Shown: piece after piece, positions 58,705-64,000 of the stretch
Numbering within the stretch: position 1 is the stretch's first letter
Layout: each line of letters opens with the position of its first letter
Assembly: GCA_013285505.1 (NCBI GenBank)
Contig: CP053450.1
Coordinates: 542,796 to 606,795, forward strand
From: Planctomycetota bacterium
GTDB taxonomy: Bacteria > Planctomycetota > Phycisphaerae > Phycisphaerales > UBA1924
DNA: 64,000 bases
Direction: 5' to 3'
Made by a program: the position numbers and the translations under genes
The notes under the pieces: generated by a model
Databases searched by the model: none
The model's input: the letters and a program-made list of their open reading frames with translations, nothing else
Told to the model about the DNA's origin: nothing

Positions 58705-60525
58705 ATGCAGGACATCCGTCGCGTGCTTCAGGTCGCCGCCCGCAGGTTGCTGGTGGTGCGGTTGTTTGACAGCTGGGCGTGGACGATCACGTTCGCGCTC
58801 GGCGCGATGATTGCGTTGATTGTTGTTGACCGTTCGCTGGCCCTCGGACTCGGCGAGATGTCGTGGCGGGGGATGCCGATGATGGCGTGGGCGGGCATCG
58901 GCTCGCTCGGGCTGGCGCTCGTCGCGGGGGCGGTGTGGGCGCTGGTGACGCGGCCGCGTGAGGCGGGCGTGGCGCACATTGTGGATGAGCGTGCGGGGCT
59001 GCGTGAATCGCTCTCCACGGCGTTGTGCGTTGAGCGTGCGAGCGATCCGTGGTCGAAGGCGGTCGTGGAGTCGGCCTCGGACAAGGCCAGGCGCGTGGTG
59101 GTTCGCGACGCGATCCCGATCGAGGGGCCGAGCACGTGGCGCATCCCGACCGGGGGGATCGTGGTGCTGCTGCTGACGTTCTTCCTGATGCCGCAGTTTG
59201 ATCTGCTGGGCAACCGTGCCGAGGCGCAGGCCGCGGCCGACGCGAGGCAGGAGATTGAGGCCGCGGTGCAGGACGCGCGGGACACCGAGGCGCAGATCCG
59301 CGAGATCATGCAGCGGACGGGCCTGGGCGAAGAAGAGCACGTGCCCGACGCCGAACTCGACGCGGAGCTGAACAAGCCCACGACACCCGAGGAGATCCGC
59401 AAGGAGGCGATCCGCAAGCTGACGGATCTCAACGACAAGCTCAGCAAGCAGATGCAGTCCGACGAGGCCAAGAGCCTCGAGGCGGTCAAGGACCTGATGC
59501 GTCGGATGACCACGCCGGGGCAGGGCGAGCTGACAGAGTTTGCCCGCCAGCTCTCCCGCGGCAACTTCGACAAGGCGCGGCAGGAGCTCGAATCGCTCAA
59601 CCAGAAGCTCCAGAACGGCGAGCTGAGCGAGGAGCAGAAAGAGCAGCTCCAGAAGCAGATGGAGAACCTCGCCGAGCAGATGCAGAATCTGTCCGAGCAG
59701 CAGAGCGCGATGCAGCAGGCGTTGCAGCAGGCGGGCATCTCGCCGGAGCAGGCCAAGCAGATGGCCTCCAACCCGCAGGCGATGCAGCAGGCTCTGCAGC
59801 AGAACGAGAACCTCAGTGACGCCCAGAAGCAGCAGCTGCAGCAGATGGCGAACGCCATGCAGCAGGCCGCGTCGCAGTGCCAGGGGATGAGCCAGGCGAT
59901 GTCGCAGATGGCCCAGAGCATGTCGCAGCAGGGCAGCCAAGGCCAGCAGGGCAGCCAGCAGGCGATGGACGCGATGAGCGGGCAGCTCTCGGCCATGGAG
60001 CAGATGCAGGCCGAGATGCAGGCGATGTCGGACGCGATGGGCCAGTGCCAGGGGCAGATGGCGGCGCTGGGTGAGTGCAGCGGCAGCAGCCCCGGCAGCG
60101 GCTGGGCCGCGAGCAAGCCGGGCGCGACCGGGCAGTTCTCCGAGGGCAGCTCGATGGCGCAGGGCAGCGGTTCGGGCGGGCCGGGCAAAGGCAACGGCGC
60201 CGGGCCGGACGCCGAGACCGCCGACTTCTTCTTCAAGGGCGAGAAGGCGAACGTGCAGAACCAGGGCGGCGCGGTGATCGCGTCGCGGTATGTCTTTGAG
60301 GAGCAGGTCAAAGGCGAGGCCCGGGCCGAGTTTGGCGCCGCGATCGAGCAGGCGGCCGAGCAGGCGGCCGAAGAGATCGCCAACATGAACGTCGATCCGC
60401 AGTTCCGCAGCGCGGTCAAGCACTACTACGGCCGCCTCGGCGAGCGGGTGAAGGCCGAGCAGGCCAAGACCCAACCCGCCAAGGAAACCACGTCCGGGGG
60501 CGAGACCTCGGGCGGTGAGGACTGA
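58705..60525 (+). CDS. membrane protein with Gln/Met-rich coiled coil (DUF4175-like)
   Basis: 606 residues. Two N-terminal transmembrane helices (residues about 22-45 and 60-85) and a third near 150-170 precede a Glu/Gln-rich coiled coil, then a Gln/Met/Ser repeat zone (residues about 340-470) and a conserved tail ending FGAAIEQAAEQAAEEI. The pattern resembles the DUF4175 / low-complexity membrane proteins of alphaproteobacteria (similarity judged by eye). The ATG at 58705 follows GGGGAG. The large antisense open frame across this gene is a GC-skew artefact. Confidence 0.7.
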   Translation: MQDIRRVLQVAARRLLVVRLFDSWAWTITFALGAMIALIVVDRSLALGLGEMSWRGMPMMAWAGIGSLGLALVAGAVWALVTRPREAGVAHIVDERAGLRESLSTALCVERASDPWSKAVVESASDKARRVVVRDAIPIEGPSTWRIPTGGIVVLLLTFFLMPQFDLLGNRAEAQAAADARQEIEAAVQDARDTEAQIREIMQRTGLGEEEHVPDAELDAELNKPTTPEEIRKEAIRKLTDLNDKLSKQMQSDEAKSLEAVKDLMRRMTTPGQGELTEFARQLSRGNFDKARQELESLNQKLQNGELSEEQKEQLQKQMENLAEQMQNLSEQQSAMQQALQQAGISPEQAKQMASNPQAMQQALQQNENLSDAQKQQLQQMANAMQQAASQCQGMSQAMSQMAQSMSQQGSQGQQGSQQAMDAMSGQLSAMEQMQAEMQAMSDAMGQCQGQMAALGECSGSSPGSGWAASKPGATGQFSEGSSMAQGSGSGGPGKGNGAGPDAETADFFFKGEKANVQNQGGAVIASRYVFEEQVKGEARAEFGAAIEQAAEQAAEEIANMNVDPQFRSAVKHYYGRLGERVKAEQAKTQPAKETTSGGETSGGED

Positions 60526-60529
60526 TTGG

Positions 60530-61656
60530 GTGTCGGGCGGAGCGGTGCCCGGACTGACGTGCCGGGCGGATCGAATCCACCAGTCAATTCCGCGTCGTGA
60601 CGCGGTTGTCGCGATCGGAGCCGCGGCTCTGGGCGCGACCGGTGCGCTGCTCGGCGGTTCGCGCGCAGCGGGCGGGGCGGGGCCGACGAGGTGGTGCTCT
60701 ACAGCTCGGTCGATGACTTTGTGCTGCGGGATGTGGTGAGCGCCTTCGAGGCCGAGTCGGGCGTCAAGGTGCGGCTTCTCGGCGACACCGAAGCGACCAA
60801 GACCACGGGTCTGCTCGAGCGGCTCATCGCCGAGCGGGACGAGCCCCGGGCCGATGTCTGGTGGTCGAGCGAGCCGTTCGGGACGATCCGCCTGGCGGGG
60901 ATGGGGCTGCTTGCACCGGCGGGTATCACGCCGCCGGAGATCACCGACGCGGCACTCCGCGGGCGGCTGGACGCGGCGGACGGGTCGTGGTTCGGGTTTG
61001 CGCTGCGCGCGCGTGCTCGCGGTGCGGGAGGGCTTCGGCGAGGCGCCGCCGAGCCGGCTGCGTGATCTGACTGGCGACCGGTTCCGGGGGCGGGTGGGTA
61101 TGGCCCGCCCGCGGTTCGGCACGACGCGCGGGCATATGGGCGCGCTGCTGGCGACCGCCGGGACGGCGGTCTTCCGGGCGTGGCTCGAGGCGATGGCGGC
61201 TAACGGGCTGCGGCTGTACGACGGCAATTCGACCGTGGTCCGGGCCGTGACCGAGGGCGAACTGGACGTCTGCCTGACCGATACCGACGATGTCTGGGCG
61301 CAGCAGCTGCCGGGGCGGGGGCGTTCGCGCCCGTGTTCGAGACGCCGGATGCGGACGGCTCGGGGGCGTCGGGCCTGCCGAGCTTCGGACCGATGCTCAT
61401 CCCGAACACCGTGGCGAGGGTGCGCGGCGGTCCGAACGGCGGGGCCGCCGGGCGCTTGATTGAGTATCTGCTGGGCGGGCGGGCCGAGACAATTCTCGCC
61501 GAGAGCGATTCGCACAACATCCCGGTGCGTCGGCCGAGCGTGCCGGGCCTCGCCGAGTTCTCGGTGCCGCGGGGGTGGTTGCCCGACCTGCAGGCGATGG
61601 CCGCGGCTGACGACGAGGCGATGGCCCTGTGCGACGAGGTGCTCGGGGGGGGCTGA
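60530..61656 (+). CDS. Fe(III)-type ABC transporter substrate-binding protein
   Basis: A periplasmic iron-binding protein of the FutA/FbpA/IdiA type. VVLYSSVDDFVLRDVVSAFE, LGDTEATKTTGLLERLIAE and RADVWWSSEPFGTIRLA match the N-terminal lobe; TVVRAVTEGELDVCLTDTDD is the hinge region. The N-terminus has PRRDAVVAIGAAALGA, a twin-Arg-like export signal. Frame breaks lie near 60680 and 61313 (G-runs one short) and near 61010 (GC repeat). GTG 60530 follows GAGG. No permease or ATPase is adjacent; the orphan ATPase at 14784-15606 could serve it only by inference. Confidence 0.78.
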
Positions 61657-61725
61657 TCGGGCGTCCGGAGGGTTGCTATCGGTCGGAGGAATCCCGACGG
61701 GGTCGGGCCTCATAACGCCGGTCCT

Positions 61726-63240
61726 GTGTTGGAGTTGCGCCGATTGGATGGGGTGATCGGTGTTTGCCTCGGCCGCGGGAACCCGGCCCGGGTGTTCGGG
61801 TTGCTCAGGCCAAGCGGGCACGCCGACAATCGGGTCGTGGTTCGTAAATCTGCATACAAGAGGTTCTGGGAGGCCCGCTTCCGCACCAAGCGCGGCGCGA
61901 TCGTTGCGATCGTGCTGCTGCAGGCGGTGGTGCTGGGTCTGGGGTGGATCGTGACGTTCCGCCAGGTGCGGCACGCGACGGCGGAGGCGGTCCAGGACAT
62001 CGTGCTGGACGAGAACGTTCGGGTGTCGGAGTGGCTCGTCGGGCAGCTGGCCGAGGGTGTCGACGGGCCGCTGGAGTACGGCTCCGAGAACTGGTCGATG
62101 GTGCAGGAGCGGGTGGAGCGGGTGCAGCTGCCCGGCGACGGGTTCGCGTGCCTGCTGGATGAAGAGGGGAAGATCCTGTGCCACCCGGACCTGCGGCGGC
62201 TTCCGTCGCTCCGGGGCGACGTGCTCGGGCATATGTCGCTGACGACGGCCGATGACGAGGGCGATCTCATGCTTGGCTCGGCCCCGCGGGCCGAGACGGT
62301 GGCGGGGCAGCTCCGGTTCTTCCTCGGCGGCACGCATTTTGTCGCGACGAGGTACGTCCCCGAGCTTGGCGCGCGCCTGGTCGTGCACCAGCCGGAGGCC
62401 GGGTTGGTGTCGCTCTCCTCGAAAGCGACCTTTGTCGTCGGCGTGGTGGCGGGTGCGGCCGTGCTCTCGGTGATGGGACTCACGGCCATGAGCACCTTCT
62501 GGGTCATGCGGCGGTACGACTATGCGCTCGAGGAGATCAACCGTTCGCTCGAGGACGAGGTCGAGCGACGGACGCACGAGAATCTGCGCGCGCGCGACGC
62601 GCTGATCATGGGGCTGGCCAAGCTGGCCGACTGTCGCGACAGCGACACAGGGCTGCACCTCGAGCGGATCAGCCGGTACAGCTGTCTGCTGGCCGAGCGT
62701 CTGGCGGATATCCGCCCGGAGATCGACGAGGCGTGGATCGACCGGCTGCGGCTGGCGTCGAGTCTGCACGATATCGGCAAGGTCGGCGTGCCCGACGAGT
62801 TGCTGCTCAAGCCCGGTCGGTTTACGCCGGATGAGCACCGGCGGATGCAGGCTCACACCACGATCGGCGCCGACACGCTGATCGCGATCCGGCGCGAGCT
62901 GGGGGACGACGACCTGCTGGACATGAGCATCTGCATCGCGCTCGAGCATCACGAGCGGTGGGACGGGACGGGCTACCCGCTCGGGATCGCGGGTGAGAGG
63001 ATCGCGCTGGAGGCGCGCATCGTGGCGTTGGTGGATGTCTACGACGCGCTGACCTCGTGGCGGGTCTACAAGGCCGCGATGTCGCACGAGGAGGCGGTCG
63101 CGATCATCACGGAGAGTTCGGGCTCGCACTTCGACCCGGTCATCGTCGGGGTGTTCCGATCGATCGAGCACGAGTTCGACGCCGTGCGGATGGATATGCA
63201 CGGGGATGCCCCGTCATGCCCCGTGGTTCTCGCGGCCTAG
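61726..63240 (+). CDS. HD-GYP cyclic-di-GMP phosphodiesterase with membrane sensor
   Basis: 504 residues. Two transmembrane helices (near residues 58-78 and 235-262) bracket a periplasmic sensor domain; a short coiled coil leads to a complete HD-GYP domain with SLHDIGKVGVPDELLLKPG, HTTIGADTL and the HHERWDGTGYPLGI signature, so it should be active. Regulation by c-di-GMP is the expected role. The start is uncertain: the frame opens with TTG at 61726 with no clear ribosome binding site, and GTG codons near 61791 or 61835 are alternatives. Confidence 0.9.
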   Translation: MLELRRLDGVIGVCLGRGNPARVFGLLRPSGHADNRVVVRKSAYKRFWEARFRTKRGAIVAIVLLQAVVLGLGWIVTFRQVRHATAEAVQDIVLDENVRVSEWLVGQLAEGVDGPLEYGSENWSMVQERVERVQLPGDGFACLLDEEGKILCHPDLRRLPSLRGDVLGHMSLTTADDEGDLMLGSAPRAETVAGQLRFFLGGTHFVATRYVPELGARLVVHQPEAGLVSLSSKATFVVGVVAGAAVLSVMGLTAMSTFWVMRRYDYALEEINRSLEDEVERRTHENLRARDALIMGLAKLADCRDSDTGLHLERISRYSCLLAERLADIRPEIDEAWIDRLRLASSLHDIGKVGVPDELLLKPGRFTPDEHRRMQAHTTIGADTLIAIRRELGDDDLLDMSICIALEHHERWDGTGYPLGIAGERIALEARIVALVDVYDALTSWRVYKAAMSHEEAVAIITESSGSHFDPVIVGVFRSIEHEFDAVRMDMHGDAPSCPVVLAA

Positions 63241-63312
63241 CGGTTGCTCGGTGGGGCGTGGCGTGGACCGCCGTCGCCCGAGGGCCGTGCGCGGCCGCCC
63301 TACCATCGACGC

Positions 63313-64000
63313 ATGAGTAAAGACCGTCTGCGTGATGTTGTCGAGGCCGATCTTGCGGAGTTGGTGGCGTTCCGCCACGACCTGCACCGCCACCCGGAGC
63401 TGAGCTACGAGGAGGAGCGCACCAACGCGAGGGTGTGCGAGGAACTCGACAAGCTCGGGATCGCCCACAAGCCGCGGATCGCCAAGACGGGCGTCGTGGC
63501 CCATCTCCCGGCGACCGACGGCGGGTCGCGCGACGCGGTCGCGCTGCGGGCCGACATGGACGCGCTGCCGCTGACGGAGATCACCGGACGCCCCTACGCC
63601 TCCGAGACCAACGGCGTGATGCACGCGTGCGGGCACGACGGGCACACCGCGATCCTGCTGGGCGCGGCGCGCGCTCAGCAGGCTCGAGCACCGACCCAAC
63701 CCGGTGACGTTCCTGTTCCAGCCGGCCGAGGAGGGCGGCGCGGGCGGCCTGCGGATGTGCGACGAGGGCTGCCTGCTGGGCGAAGAGGGCGGCGGCGTCG
63801 GCCCGCGCGTCGGCAGGGTCTTCGGGCTGCACGGCTGGCCGGAGATCCCGGTCGGGCATGTCGCCACCCGGCCCGGCCCGCTGCTGGCGGCGACCGACGA
63901 CTTCGTGGTCCGCGTGCGCGGGACGGGCGGTCACGCGGCCTATCCGCACATGGCGAGCGACCCGGTGCTCGCGACGGGCGCACGTCATCACCGCCATCCA
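63313..64000 (+). CDS. M20D-family amidohydrolase (hippurate/N-acyl amino acid hydrolase), truncated
   Basis: A zinc-dependent amidohydrolase. HDLHRHPELSYEE, ALRADMDALPLTE, MHACGHDGHTAILLGAA, then FLFQPAEEGGAGG and GTGGHAAYPH are the metal and substrate blocks of the M20D group. The gene runs off the window. Frame breaks occur near 63668-63675 and at GGGCGC (63976-63981); dropping one G at the second restores ATAHVITAI. Confidence 0.88.
   Translation, partial: MSKDRLRDVVEADLAELVAFRHDLHRHPELSYEEERTNARVCEELDKLGIAHKPRIAKTGVVAHLPATDGGSRDAVALRADMDALPLTEITGRPYASETNGVMHACGHDGHTAILLGAARAQQARAPTQPGDVPVPAGRGGRRGRPADVRRGLPAGRRGRRRRPARRQGLRAARLAGDPGRACRHPARPAAGGDRRLRGPRARDGRSRGLSAHGERPGARDGRTSSPPS

Noticed and set aside
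58399..63201. An uninterrupted minus-strand open frame of about 1600 codons
   Set aside because: It is antisense to four genes with clear families and codes for Arg/His/Pro/Leu-rich sequence without any domain. Long antisense frames are expected in very GC-rich DNA.

Overview
The window is very GC-rich, gene-dense bacterial DNA. It most likely comes from a planctomycete of the class Phycisphaerae. This is inferred from a secreted protein ending in a twin EF-type dockerin-like repeat and a final Gly-Cys (41537-44384), a Thermus-type 495-residue isocitrate dehydrogenase, a standalone formiminotetrahydrofolate cyclodeaminase and several lipoproteins with no obvious relatives. There is no phage, plasmid or CRISPR signature. 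Mobile-type DNA is limited to one RAYT transposase with its REP palindromes and a second family of GC-rich palindromes.

Layout. 1-2549: end of a degenerate HD-GYP gene, glycine C-acetyltransferase, a small unknown. 2602-5412: a bidirectional terminator and a minus-strand kinase / PPP phosphatase / ATP synthase gamma operon. 5711-9707: peptidoglycan amidase, small lipoprotein, two RNA methyltransferases and a thioredoxin-fold secreted protein. 9796-12005: uppP-serA. 12027-15606: alcohol dehydrogenase, HEAT-type lipoprotein, coiled-coil membrane protein, orphan ABC ATPase. 15664-19235: NDUFA9-like epimerase and RNase R. 19274-19957: RAYT element. 19982-21466: rnpA-yidD-TetR. 21632-29612: an adaptor protein and a giant DUF4011/COG1112 helicase-nuclease. 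29653-32657: arsenic operon (arsR-arsC-acr3-arsM). 33807-36096: osmolyte ABC transporter. 36179-36265: tRNA-Ser(UGA). 36301-41333: icd, then a metB-lysC-asd operon behind a SAM riboswitch. 41537-49618: dockerin protein, then a complete MacAB-TolC-type efflux operon. 49813-53753: glyS, an unknown and fabF. 53990-64000: secreted unknown, fchA-like, SpoIIE phosphatase, YkgJ, O-antigen ligase-like, a Q/M-rich membrane protein, a Fe(III)-binding protein, an HD-GYP protein and an M20 amidohydrolase cut by the window edge.

The strongest unexplained signal is the pattern of broken reading frames. About 40 frameshifts interrupt otherwise well-conserved genes, including glyS, fabF, asd, rnr and lysC. 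Almost all are of the +1 class, and at least 18 sit on the same heptamer, GAGCCGC or its complement GCGGCTC, where family constraints indicate that the true sequence is GAGCGC. Others sit on GGGCGC where GGCGC is expected. Removing one base at these sites restores zinc ligands, lipoboxes and missing stop codons. This is most simply a systematic sequence error at purine-GCGC, possibly from base modification. Genes are therefore annotated across the breaks.

The most interesting biology is (i) a SAM-I-class riboswitch with a hairpin that holds the metB ribosome binding site in its loop, controlling an operon whose aspartokinase has no ACT domains; (ii) the ~2000-residue helicase-nuclease of a type found in defence islands; (iii) the RAYT/REP pair and a GC-rich palindrome family with one copy inside a coding region; and (iv) a substrate-binding-protein/permease fusion in an unusual domain order.
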